Positions 44,603 through 53,514 of a DNA stretch of 64,000 nucleotides are shown here, one piece after another. Source of the stretch: Chryseobacterium taklimakanense (GTDB taxonomy: Bacteria > Bacteroidota > Bacteroidia > Flavobacteriales > Weeksellaceae); the NCBI RefSeq assembly GCF_900187185.1, contig NZ_LT906465.1:124001-188000 (forward strand), in the 5' to 3' direction. Each line of letters starts with the position of its first letter. Positions within the stretch are counted from its first letter, which is position 1. Below the pieces are notes generated by a model, which did no database searches, was not told where the DNA came from, and worked only from the letters and a program-made list of their open reading frames with translations. A program made the position numbers and the translations under genes.

Positions 44603-44640
44603 CTTTGCCGGAGTTCTAAAACTTCTGCAAAGTTTTTTTT
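44603..44640 (+). terminator. Terminator after hppA
   Basis: CTTTGC and GCAAAG outer arms with an inner GAAGT-like pairing and a ten-T tail. Confidence 0.65.
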
Positions 44641-44656
44641 TTGGAAAGAATTTCTC

Positions 44657-44664
44657 TATTTTTG
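44657..44664 (+). promoter_or_regulatory. -7 box directly before dnaX
   Basis: TATTTTTG ends 4 bp before the ATG, which would give an almost leaderless mRNA. No clear -33 element. Confidence 0.4.
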
Positions 44665-44668
44665 AGCA

Positions 44669-46359
44669 ATGGAAAATTTCATCGTATCTGCCCGTAAATA
44701 CCGCCCGCAAGAGTTTGATACTGTTGTAGGCCAGTCCCACGTAACCGATACCCTGGAACATGCCATCGAAAACAACCAGCTGGCGCAGGCCTTACTGTTC
44801 TGCGGCCCCCGCGGTGTTGGAAAAACAACCTGTGCAAGGATATTAGCCAGAAAAATTAACGAGAAAGACGGTTCCGTTTCCGAGGACGGTTTTGCCTACA
44901 ATATCTACGAACTGGATGCCGCATCCAACAACTCGGTGGATGACATCCGTGAACTGATCGACCAGGTGCGTTTTGCACCGCAGGTCGGGCAGTACAAGGT
45001 TTATATCATCGATGAGGTGCATATGCTTTCTTCCAACGCATTTAATGCGTTTCTCAAAACTTTGGAAGAACCTCCGGCACATGCCATTTTCATCCTTGCG
45101 ACAACTGAGAAGCATAAGATCATCCCAACCATTCTGTCCCGTTGCCAGATCTATGATTTTAAAAGAATCACGATTGAAGACATTCAGGATCATTTAAGGA
45201 AAATCGCTGAAAAGGAAGACGTTAAATACGAAGACGATGCGCTTTATCTGATTGCTCAAAAAGCCGACGGTGCCCTGCGGGATGCCCTTTCCATCTTCGA
45301 CAGGCTGACGACTTTTACCCAAAAGAATATTACCCTTGCCAAAGCAGCGGAAGTTCTAAATATTCTGGACTACGACCAGTATCTCAACATTGCAGATCTA
45401 GCGAAAGCGAATGACATCCCGGGTGTGCTTTCTGCATTTAATGAGATTGTAAAAAAAGGTTTCGATCCCCACATTTTCATAGCCGGTTTGGGAAACCATT
45501 TCCGTGACCTGATGATGGCGCAGAATCCTTCTACTTTAAACCTCATTGAGGTGGGTGAGAAAACCAAGGAGAAATTTGCTCTACAAAGCAAAAACTGGTC
45601 TCCACAGGAACTTATCGATGCGATCGAGATCTGCAACCATGCCGACATCAATTATAAAAATTCAAAAAATCCAAAGCTGACGGTCGAAATCGCCCTGATG
45701 CAGCTTTCATCCCTATCTGTAAAGGGTTTGGATTCTAAAAAAAAAAGTTCCTGATTCTCGCACCGTTTCTTAAACAGGCGGCGGAAGATTTAATTGAGAA
45801 CAAAAAAAATCAGCCAAAACCATCACCTGAAAAACCTGCTGCAAAGGAAGAGCCAGAACCGCCGCCGGTGCAGAAGGCATCAGCGCCCATTGCCAAAGGC
45901 AGGAAACCTTCAAAATTCAGCATTGCTGAGGCTTTAAACAAAAAAGAAGAAGCCGAAGAGACCGTTAGCGCTGAAACTAAGGAGGAAGATTTGCCGACCA
46001 ATCATTTCACTGAAACCGATCTGCGCAATGAATGGGCTTTGTTTTTAGAGGAAATCCGTAAAAATGATATTCTGGTTTACAGTGCCATCAACGGCTTCAG
46101 GATGTCTAAGATTGATGAAGATACGATCCGTGTGAATTATCCGTCGGATACGGCAAAAGCAGAATTCGACAAGGTTCAGGCCGACTTCTTTAATCACTTT
46201 AAAAGAAAAGCCAATCACCACAGGATAAAAGTCGAATATAAAATGGACACGGCGCTTAAAGTTGAAATCATTACCAAACGTGGCCTTTTTGAAAAGATGG
46301 CGGAAAAAAATCCTGTTCTTCGGGATTTGGACGATCTTTTTAAGTTTGATTTTTCCTAA
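44669..46359 (+). CDS. dnaX: DNA polymerase III subunits gamma/tau, split at an A10G slippery run
   Basis: Frame 0 encodes 361 residues: Walker A GPRGVGKTT, ELDAASNNSVDDIRELIDQ, DEVHML, LSRCQIYDFKRI, ending KKKSS. It stops at 45752-45754, eight bases after a run of ten A (45737-45746). A -1 shift there continues as KFLILAPFLKQAAEDLIENKK into the C-terminal tau domain (LRNEWALFLEEIRKNDILVYSAI, KNPVLRDLDDLFKFD), total 563 residues. An AAGGG Shine-Dalgarno-like motif lies about 10 bp upstream, as in E. coli dnaX. Programmed slippage giving gamma and tau is inferred. A sequencing error in the homopolymer is the alternative. The zinc-finger insert of E. coli DnaX is missing. Confidence 0.85.
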
Positions 46360-46439
46360 TTATTTTCTTTATTTGTATAAATTTTTCATTACAACCTTTT
46401 AATTGCGGAATGCCGAAAGGAATTTGCAGATGAACCAAG

Positions 46440-47519
46440 ATGGAACTACAAGATTTAAAAAACGACTGGATTAATAATTATCCAAAACCACTTATAATTG
46501 CCGGCCCCTGCAGTGCTGAAAGCGAAACTCAAATGTTGGAAACAGCACGCAGGATAAAAGAATCCGGCGCTGATGTTCCTGTATTCCGTGCCGGAATCTG
46601 GAAACCAAGAACCAAACCCAATGGTTTTGAAGGGGTTGGTGTGATTGGACTCAACTGGCTTAAAAAAGTTAAAGAAGAATACGGATTTAAGACGGCTACC
46701 GAAGTTGCCAACGCCAACCACGTTTTCGCTGCTTTGGAAGCAGATGTTGATATTCTCTGGATTGGTGCGCGTTCTACGGTAAACCCGTTTACCGTACAGG
46801 AAATTGCAGTGGCGCTTCGCGGAACCGAAAAAACGGTCTTGGTTAAAAATCCCGTAAATCCGGATCTTGCGCTGTGGATTGGCGCTATGGAAAGGCTTTT
46901 GGGACAGGGAATTACCAATATTGGAGCAATTCACCGCGGCTTTTCGAGTTATCAGAAAACCAAATACAGAAATATCCCCAACTGGCAGATAGCCATTGAT
47001 TTCAAAAACCAGTTTCCGAATATTCCGATGATTGTGGATCCGTCGCATATCTGCGGAAACAGGACCGGGCTCGCCAGCGTTGCTCAGGAAGCGCTGAACG
47101 TGGGTTACCATGGTGCGATGATCGAAACGCACTGCACGCCGGACGAGGCCTGGAGTGATGCCGCACAGCAGATAACGCCCGAGATTCTGGCAGAACTCAT
47201 CGCCAACCTTCAAACCAGAAATGCCGATGATGCTGAATACGAAGACAAATTAGGCCAGCACAGAACGCTGATTTCTGATATCGATTTCCAGCTGATCCAG
47301 CTTTTGGCAGACCGTATGAAAATCTCTGAGAAAATCGGAACAGTTAAAAAGGAAAACAATATCGCGATCTTTCAGCCGGACCGTTGGAAAGTAATCACGG
47401 AATATGCCGCAATGAAAGCTGATGAGACGGGAATGTCAAAAGATTTTATAGAAAAAGTATTCAAAGCCATTCACGAGGAATCGATTGAGGTGCAGAACAG
47501 CGTAATGATCAATAAATAG
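46440..47519 (+). CDS. Bifunctional DAHP synthase / chorismate mutase
   Basis: 359 residues. The N-terminal two thirds are a class I-beta (AroAIb) 3-deoxy-D-arabino-heptulosonate-7-phosphate synthase: LIIAGPCSAESETQM, VFRAGIWKPRTKPNGFEG, IGARSTVNPFTVQEIA, VKNPVNPD, IHRGFSSY and IVDPSHICGNR, with the C-terminal end of the barrel near residue 265. Residues ~270-359 are a type II chorismate mutase (HRTLISDIDFQLIQLLADRMKISEKIGTVKKENNIAIFQPDRW), here C-terminal. It commits erythrose-4-P and PEP to aromatic amino acids and also makes prephenate. The mutase domain may act as an allosteric sensor. Confidence 0.9.
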   Translation: MELQDLKNDWINNYPKPLIIAGPCSAESETQMLETARRIKESGADVPVFRAGIWKPRTKPNGFEGVGVIGLNWLKKVKEEYGFKTATEVANANHVFAALEADVDILWIGARSTVNPFTVQEIAVALRGTEKTVLVKNPVNPDLALWIGAMERLLGQGITNIGAIHRGFSSYQKTKYRNIPNWQIAIDFKNQFPNIPMIVDPSHICGNRTGLASVAQEALNVGYHGAMIETHCTPDEAWSDAAQQITPEILAELIANLQTRNADDAEYEDKLGQHRTLISDIDFQLIQLLADRMKISEKIGTVKKENNIAIFQPDRWKVITEYAAMKADETGMSKDFIEKVFKAIHEESIEVQNSVMINK

Positions 47520-47604
47520 GTATTTTTTCCCTTCTGTTCGGGAAAAGATATTTTTAAATATCCAAAAGGTTAGATTAATTCATTAATTTAGCCTTTTATT
47601 TTTT

Positions 47605-48549
47605 ATGGCATATAAGGGGCTCATCATCAAATCTACCGGCAGTTGGTACCAGGTTATGGATACTGAAACCAAAACCGTATTTGAAGCCCGGATCCGTGGA
47701 AAGTTCAAGCTTGTTAAAAGTAGGCTCACCAACCCGCTTGCGGTAGGCGACCTGGTAGAATTTCAGCTCGAACAGGATGATATTGCGTGGATTACCAAGA
47801 TTGAACCACGAAAAAATTACCTGATCCGCAAATCGGTAAATCTCTCCAAAGAAGCGCATATCATTGCATCCAATATTGATTTGGCCTGTTTTATTTTTAC
47901 TTTAAAACATCCTGAAACCTCACTGGGTTTTCTCGACCGTTTTCTCGCGTGTTGCGAAGCTTATAATATCACACCGCTGCTTCTTTTCAACAAAATGGAT
48001 ATGCTGGATGATGAAGAAACTGATATTGTAAAGGACATAGTGTCTGTTTATGAGAATATTGGTTACCAGACTCTCGAAATTTCCTCCTATTCAAAATTTA
48101 ACCTTCCGGTGCTTCAGGAAAGGATTCAAAATAAAACGTCGGTTTTCTTCGGGCATTCCGGAAGTGGAAAATCTACATTGGTCAATGCCCTGCAGCCGGA
48201 TCTGAACCTTAAAACCGGAGAAATTTCAGAGACGCACCGCAAAGGAAAACATACCACGACATTTGCGCAGATGTATTTCTGGGATTTCGGTGGCGCAGTG
48301 ATCGATACACCGGGCGTACGTGAGTTTGCGATGATTGATGTGGAGAAAGAAGAAATCCAGCACTATTTCCCTGAAATTTTCGCGACAGGTAGAGACTGCA
48401 GATTTCACAACTGTATGCATATCAACGAACCAAAATGCGCTGTTCTGGATGGGCTTGAGGCCGGGACTATTGAAGAATCCCGCTATGTTACTTATCTGAA
48501 GCTCATGGAGGAGGCGGAAGCGCAGGCTTCTGATTCACGTTTTGCCTGA
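47605..48549 (+). CDS. rsgA: Ribosome small-subunit-dependent GTPase A
   Basis: 314 residues. N-terminal OB fold (ARIRGKFKLVKSRLTNPLAVGDLVEF), circularly permuted GTPase with the G4 motif FNKMD before the P-loop GHSGSGKST and G3 DTPGVREF, then a zinc knuckle CRFHNCMHINEPKCAV. It checks and releases late 30S assembly intermediates. It follows the DAHP synthase by 85 bp with a weak TAATTTAG box. Confidence 0.95.
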   Translation: MAYKGLIIKSTGSWYQVMDTETKTVFEARIRGKFKLVKSRLTNPLAVGDLVEFQLEQDDIAWITKIEPRKNYLIRKSVNLSKEAHIIASNIDLACFIFTLKHPETSLGFLDRFLACCEAYNITPLLLFNKMDMLDDEETDIVKDIVSVYENIGYQTLEISSYSKFNLPVLQERIQNKTSVFFGHSGSGKSTLVNALQPDLNLKTGEISETHRKGKHTTTFAQMYFWDFGGAVIDTPGVREFAMIDVEKEEIQHYFPEIFATGRDCRFHNCMHINEPKCAVLDGLEAGTIEESRYVTYLKLMEEAEAQASDSRFA

Positions 48550-48633
48550 TTTCTTTGTAATTTAATAAATTTCACAACGCATTATTGTCTGTAGTTTCTG
48601 AAAACCAGTCAGTTCCTTTTATCTCATTACACC

Positions 48634-48662
48634 AAAAAACCCAGCCGAAGCTGGGTAAAAAC
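48634..48662. terminator. Hairpin after rsgA
   Basis: ACCCAGC / GCTGGGT stem with a CGAA loop. The T-run is on the minus strand (A-rich before, A-rich after on the plus strand), so as a plus-strand terminator it is imperfect. 48550-48810 contains no convincing gene beyond a 37-codon frame at 48671. Confidence 0.5.
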
Positions 48663-48784
48663 TAATAACCATGAAAACTCAAATTAAACATGAGAATCTG
48701 CACAATTTGAAACAATCTTCGTGCCAAAAATATCTGCAAATTTTGTTAGATGAATTTTGCACCGCAAATGTAATAACTATTTCG

Positions 48785-48792
48785 TAAATTTG
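48785..48792 (+). promoter_or_regulatory. -7 box of ndk
   Basis: TAAATTTG, 18 bp before the ndk start. Confidence 0.5.
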
Positions 48793-48810
48793 GCGCAAAA
48801 TTAAATATTT

Positions 48811-49227
48811 ATGTCGAATATCACTTTTACGATGATTAAGCCGGATGCGGTAGCAGATGGTCATATTGGGGCAATTCTAGGTAAAATTGCTGAGGCAGGT
48901 TTCAGAATTAAAGCAATGAAACTTACCCAACTTACAGTTGCTGATGCTCAGAAATTTTACGCTGTACACTCAGAAAGACCATTTTACGGGGAACTGGTTG
49001 AGTTTATGTCTTCCGGACCAATCGTAGCTGCAGTTTTGGAAAAGGAAAATGCTGTTGAAGATTTCAGAACATTGATTGGTGCAACAAACCCTGCCGATGC
49101 CGCGGAGGGAACCATCAGAAAAATGTTTGCAAGAAGTGTTGGTGAAAATGCTGTGCACGGATCCGATTCTGATGAAAATGCACAAATCGAGGCAAACTTT
49201 CATTTTTCAGGAAGAGAGATTTTCTAA
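48811..49227 (+). CDS. ndk: Nucleoside-diphosphate kinase
   Basis: 138 residues. [22 protein letters not shown] opening, the active-site His in [12 protein letters not shown], and FHFSGREIF near the end. It transfers gamma-phosphate between nucleoside tri- and diphosphates. Monocistronic, between its own promoter and a strong terminator. Confidence 0.97.
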   Translation: MSNITFTMIKPDAVADGHIGAILGKIAEAGFRIKAMKLTQLTVADAQKFYAVHSERPFYGELVEFMSSGPIVAAVLEKENAVEDFRTLIGATNPADAAEGTIRKMFARSVGENAVHGSDSDENAQIEANFHFSGREIF

Positions 49228-49250
49228 GCGAAATCTTATAAAATACAGAG

Positions 49251-49283
49251 GTAACCAAAGTTCAGGCTTTGGTTATTTTTTTT
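49251..49283 (+). terminator. Terminator after ndk
   Basis: TAACCAAAG / CTTTGGTTA hairpin with an eight-T tail. Confidence 0.88.
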
Positions 49284-49349
49284 AAATTTATTTAAAGACA
49301 GATTTTGTAGGCAATAAAAACAGAAATCTGGGCTAACGTTCTTTTTCCT

Positions 49350-49357
49350 TATTTTTG
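49350..49357 (+). promoter_or_regulatory. -7 box directly before mnmE
   Basis: TATTTTTG, ending four bases before the ATG: a candidate leaderless transcript like dnaX. Confidence 0.4.
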
Positions 49358-49361
49358 TGTT

Positions 49362-50750
49362 ATGAATCACGACACCATCTGTGCTTTGGCAACTGCTAAC
49401 GGCGTTGGAGCTCTGGGAATCATCAGGGTTTCCGGAAATAAAGCTTTTGAAATTGTTAACCGCTGTTTTGAGGGGAAAAACCTTTCAAAAGCAGAATCGC
49501 ATACCGTACATTATGGTTTTATCAAAGATGGCGACGAGCAGATTGATGAGGTGATGGTCTCCGTATTCAAGGCACCGAGAACTTTTACTACAGAAAATTC
49601 TGTGGAGATTTCTTTTCACGGTTCGCCGCATATTGCGAAAAAGATTCTTGAAGTTCTCATCAAAAACGGCGCGAGAATGGCGAAAGCCGGCGAATTCACG
49701 ATGCGTGCCTTTATGAACGGCAGGATTGATCTTTCCCAGGCCGAAGCCATTGCCGATGTGATTGCCAGTGAAAATGAAGCCTCCCGGAAAGTAGCATTAA
49801 ACCAACTGAAGGGCGGAATCTCAAATGAAATTTCTGAGTTAAGGGGAGATTTGCTCAACTTTACATCATTGGTAGAACTTGAACTCGATTTTGCGGAGGA
49901 AGATGTAGAGTTTGCCGACCGCACCGCGATGAAGATGCTGTTGGACAGTTTGGAAACCAAATTATCCGCGCTCATCGATTCTTTTCAATACGGAAATGCC
50001 ATCAAAAATGGGGTAGATGTGGCGATCATCGGTAAACCCAACGCCGGAAAATCCACGCTTCTGAATGCTCTGTTAAAAGAGGAAAGAGCCATTGTTTCCG
50101 ATATTGCCGGCACCACCCGCGACACGATTGAAGAAATTCTGCACATTAAAGGAACGGCGTTCCGCTTTATCGATACCGCGGGCATCCGAGAAACCACCGA
50201 TGAAATTGAAGCCATCGGCGTTCAGAAAGCCAAAGAGAAAATTGCCACGGCGAAAATTCTGCTGTATCTGTATGATGAATTCGACAGCAGACCGCAGGAG
50301 GTAATTGATTTTGTAAAAGAATTTTACCGGGAAGATCTGAAAATCATCCTCCTTCACAATAAAATTGATATCAATGGTTCGCTTGAAAACGAATTCGACC
50401 AACAGCTTGCTGAAACCTTAGTTCCGGTGTACACCACCACCTTACTACCCATTTCCGCCAAAGACCAGACCGGTATCGAAGCTCTGAAAACCGAACTCAT
50501 CCATTATGTTGAGAACTTGAAACAGGATGAAAGTAACGTGATCATTACCAATCAGCGTCATTACGAGGCCCTTCAAAAATCACTGGAATCCGTAACACGG
50601 GTAAAATCCGCCATTTCCCAGAGTTTCCACACCGAACTGCTGGCGTACGAACTGCGCTATGCTTTGGAGCATCTTGGTGAAATTTCCGGAGAGTTTACGA
50701 ATGATGAGGTTTTGGGGAATATTTTTTCGAAGTTTTGCATCGGGAAATAA
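49362..50750 (+). CDS. mnmE: tRNA modification GTPase MnmE
   Basis: 462 residues. N-terminal THF-binding domain (MNHDTICALATANGVGALGIIRVSG), helical region, inserted G domain with GKPNAGKSTLLNALL, DIAGTTRDTIEE, DTAGIRET and NKID, and the conserved C-terminal FCIGK. With MnmG it modifies U34 of tRNAs. The 3' end (TTTTGCATCGGGAAATAA, 50733-50750) resembles the attachment site in trmE/mnmE used by SGI1-like islands, and accessory DNA begins right behind it. Confidence 0.96.
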   Translation: MNHDTICALATANGVGALGIIRVSGNKAFEIVNRCFEGKNLSKAESHTVHYGFIKDGDEQIDEVMVSVFKAPRTFTTENSVEISFHGSPHIAKKILEVLIKNGARMAKAGEFTMRAFMNGRIDLSQAEAIADVIASENEASRKVALNQLKGGISNEISELRGDLLNFTSLVELELDFAEEDVEFADRTAMKMLLDSLETKLSALIDSFQYGNAIKNGVDVAIIGKPNAGKSTLLNALLKEERAIVSDIAGTTRDTIEEILHIKGTAFRFIDTAGIRETTDEIEAIGVQKAKEKIATAKILLYLYDEFDSRPQEVIDFVKEFYREDLKIILLHNKIDINGSLENEFDQQLAETLVPVYTTTLLPISAKDQTGIEALKTELIHYVENLKQDESNVIITNQRHYEALQKSLESVTRVKSAISQSFHTELLAYELRYALEHLGEISGEFTNDEVLGNIFSKFCIGK

Positions 50751-50838
50751 ATTTGTTTTCCTTTAGTTTCTTTTGTATTCTTTTAGTTGATTTTCAAACA
50801 TTTAGTTTATTTTTGTTTTCTTATGTAAGAGTTTGTTT

Positions 50839-50903
50839 GTACATGTGTTACACCTTATGTACACCTTGGGACAGAAAGTTGTACAATAGTGTGCACTTGT
50901 ACA
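50839..50903. promoter_or_regulatory. Four regularly spaced GTACA motifs
   Basis: GTACA at 50839, 50859, 50881 and 50899, about two helical turns apart, with GTGCAC in between. This could be a binding array for a recombinase or regulator next to the integrase remnant. Inference only. Confidence 0.35.
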
Positions 50904-50918
50904 CCTCAAAGCAAACTT

Positions 50919-51122
50919 ATGAAAATTACACTGAAACAAAAATTATTAGCAGACGGTAGAGGTAGCCTGTATCTTGAATTCTATAAAGGTTCTACTACAG
51001 ATAACAATGGTAAAAGAACTCATCTTCGTGATTTCGAATACCTGAAGATGTATTTGTTTGGAAATCCTAAAACTGCAAATCTCATGAATAATCGTGAAAA
51101 AATCATTATTTTTGAAAAATAA
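50919..51122 (+). pseudogene. N-terminal remnant of a tyrosine recombinase
   Basis: 67 codons: MKITLKQKLLADGRGSLYLEFYKG then GKRTHLRDFEYLKMYLFGNPKTANLMNNREKI. This is the arm-type N-terminal domain of Bacteroidota tyrosine integrases, ending before the core-binding and catalytic domains. It lies between mnmE and the restriction operon, as would an integrase of the island carrying that operon. Confidence 0.6.
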
Positions 51123-51138
51123 CCATTAACTTTTCGGT

Positions 51139-53514
51139 ATGCCCGACAAATCTAGCCTGTCCGAACGCGATATCTGTACCAAATATATTTCTCCTGCGAT
51201 CGAAAATGCTGGGTGGGATAAATTTAAACAATATCGGGAAGAAGTGAATTTTACGGACGGCCGCATTATCGTTCGTGGAAAACTTTCGACTCGTGGGAAG
51301 CGTAAAAGAGCAGATTATATTCTTTATTACAAACCGAATATTCCTATCGGGATTATTGAAGTAAAGGAAAACAATCATTCCGTAGGAGCCGGAATGCAGC
51401 AGGCTTTAGAATACGCAGACATCTTACAGTTACCTTTTGTTTTTTCCACCAACGGAAACCGTTTCTTATTTCACGACAAAACAAATACTGAAAGTTTAGA
51501 ACAAGAAATTGAACTGGATGATTTTCCGTCACCTGAAGTCCTTTGGGAAAAATATCTGAACTATAAAGGTATTTCTTCTCCTGATGCTAAGAATGTGGTT
51601 GAACAAGATTATTATTTTGACGGTTCAGGAAAAGCTCCGAGATATTATCAGCAAAATGCTGTTAATTTGACCTTAGAAGCGATTGCAAAAGGTCAGGACA
51701 GAATTTTGTTGGTAATGGCTACAGGTACCGGTAAAACCTACACCGCTTTTCAAATTGTTCATCGGCTTTGGAAATCTAGAACTAAAAAAAGAATTCTTTT
51801 TCTCGCCGACAGAAATGCTTTAATCGATCAGACTAAAAGAGGCGATTTTAAACATTTTAAAGATAAAATGACTATCGTGCAAAAACGCCAGGTCGATAAA
51901 TCCTATGAAGTTTATTTGGCTATTTATCAGGGTTTGACAGGTTCCGAAGAAGAAAAGAATATTTTCAAACAGTTCAGTCCTGATTTTTTTGATTTAATTG
52001 TGATTGATGAGTGTCACCGTGGAAGTGCCAAGGAAGATTCTGCTTGGCGTGAAGTGTTGACCTACTTTAAATCAGCAACGCAAATCGGTTTAACCGCAAC
52101 TCCTAAAGAAACTGAAGAAGTAAGCAATTCTGAATATTTTGGGGATCCCGTTTACACGTATTCACTGAAACAGGGAATTGAAGACGGCTTCCTTGCGCCT
52201 TATCAAGTGATTCGGGTTACGATAGATGTTGATGCAGAAGGATGGAGACCGGAAAAAGATAAAACCGATAAAGCAGGAAACTTGGTTGAAGACCGTATTT
52301 ACAACCGTAAAGATTATGACCGCAATTTGGTTATAGACGAAAGAACACAAATTGTTGCTCAAAAAGTGACAGAGTTTCTTAAAAATTCCGGGCGTTTCCA
52401 AAAAACTATTGTCTTTTGCCGCGATGTGGATCATGCGGAAAGAATGCGCTCCGCTTTGGCCAATCTGAATTCGGATTTGGTAGGGCAAAATCATAAATAT
52501 GTGATGCGGATTACAGGTGACAATGATGAAGGTAAACGCGAACTCGATAATTTTATTGATCCCGAACAGACTTATCCCGTTATTGCCACCACTTCCGAAC
52601 TGATGACGACCGGAGTTGATGCCCAAACGTGTAAACTGATTGTTTTGGATACGGAAATCGGTTCAATGACGAAGTTTAAACAGATTGTGGGGCGTGGAAC
52701 AAGAGTGAACGAAGAGTTCGGAAAACTGTATTTTACCATTATGGATTTCCGCAATGCGACGGACAAATTCGCAGATAAAGATTTTGATGGCGATCCGGTG
52801 AGGATTAAGGAAATTAAAGGTGATGAACCAATTACAGGCGATAACGATCCTGCTGAAGATGATGAACCTAATGATGTCGAAAAACCCGTTGTAAAAGATC
52901 CACCCGAAAATTACGGTAATGATGATCCATTCACAAAGAAAAAAACAAAACTTCAGAAAATCTATATCAACGGTGTGGACGTCACCATCTTAAATTCCCG
53001 TGAAATGTATTTCGACAAGGATGGAAAACCTGTCACGATGAGCATGAAAGACTATACCAAGTCGCTGTTAAGTGAAAAGTATGAATCGCTGGATCACTTT
53101 CTGAACCTTTGGAAATCAGCCGACCGTAAGGAAGCTCTCATTGAGGAACTGAATGAGCAGGGAATTCCCGTTGAAGAACTTTTGAAAGCCGTAAACCGTG
53201 AATGTGATCTGTTCGATATTATCTGCCACGTTGCTTTCGACCAAAAACCTTTAACAAGGAAAGAAAGAGCCAACAATGTGAAAAAGCGCAACTATTTTAC
53301 AAAATACGGCGAAAAAGCAAGAGCGGTGATTGAAGCACTTATTGAAAAATACGCCGATGAAGGTATCGAAAATATTGAAAGTATGGAAGTGTTGAAACTG
53401 AATCCGCTTTCAGATTTTGGTTCGCCACTCGAAATTGTAAAATCTTTTGGTGGTAAAAATCAGTATTTAGAAGCAATAAAAGAACTAGAAAACGAAATAT
53501 ACAATTTAGCATAG
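51139..53514 (+). CDS. hsdR: Type I restriction endonuclease, R subunit
   Basis: 791 residues. N-terminal nuclease domain with [25 protein letters not shown] (D...ExK), then SF2 helicase motifs [13 protein letters not shown] (Walker A), DECHRGSA (DEAD-like), [19 protein letters not shown] and QIVGRGTR, and an EcoEI-like C-terminal domain. It translocates and cuts unmodified foreign DNA with HsdM and HsdS. The next start abuts its stop codon. Confidence 0.93.
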   Translation: MPDKSSLSERDICTKYISPAIENAGWDKFKQYREEVNFTDGRIIVRGKLSTRGKRKRADYILYYKPNIPIGIIEVKENNHSVGAGMQQALEYADILQLPFVFSTNGNRFLFHDKTNTESLEQEIELDDFPSPEVLWEKYLNYKGISSPDAKNVVEQDYYFDGSGKAPRYYQQNAVNLTLEAIAKGQDRILLVMATGTGKTYTAFQIVHRLWKSRTKKRILFLADRNALIDQTKRGDFKHFKDKMTIVQKRQVDKSYEVYLAIYQGLTGSEEEKNIFKQFSPDFFDLIVIDECHRGSAKEDSAWREVLTYFKSATQIGLTATPKETEEVSNSEYFGDPVYTYSLKQGIEDGFLAPYQVIRVTIDVDAEGWRPEKDKTDKAGNLVEDRIYNRKDYDRNLVIDERTQIVAQKVTEFLKNSGRFQKTIVFCRDVDHAERMRSALANLNSDLVGQNHKYVMRITGDNDEGKRELDNFIDPEQTYPVIATTSELMTTGVDAQTCKLIVLDTEIGSMTKFKQIVGRGTRVNEEFGKLYFTIMDFRNATDKFADKDFDGDPVRIKEIKGDEPITGDNDPAEDDEPNDVEKPVVKDPPENYGNDDPFTKKKTKLQKIYINGVDVTILNSREMYFDKDGKPVTMSMKDYTKSLLSEKYESLDHFLNLWKSADRKEALIEELNEQGIPVEELLKAVNRECDLFDIICHVAFDQKPLTRKERANNVKKRNYFTKYGEKARAVIEALIEKYADEGIENIESMEVLKLNPLSDFGSPLEIVKSFGGKNQYLEAIKELENEIYNLA

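Noticed and set aside
48671-48784. 37-codon frame between rsgA and ndk
   Set aside because: No recognisable features and it runs into the ndk promoter; could be a leader but not supported.
50751-50959. Open frame overlapping the mnmE end
   Set aside because: Low-complexity Phe/Leu-rich translation; covers the GTACA array and upstream region of the integrase stub.
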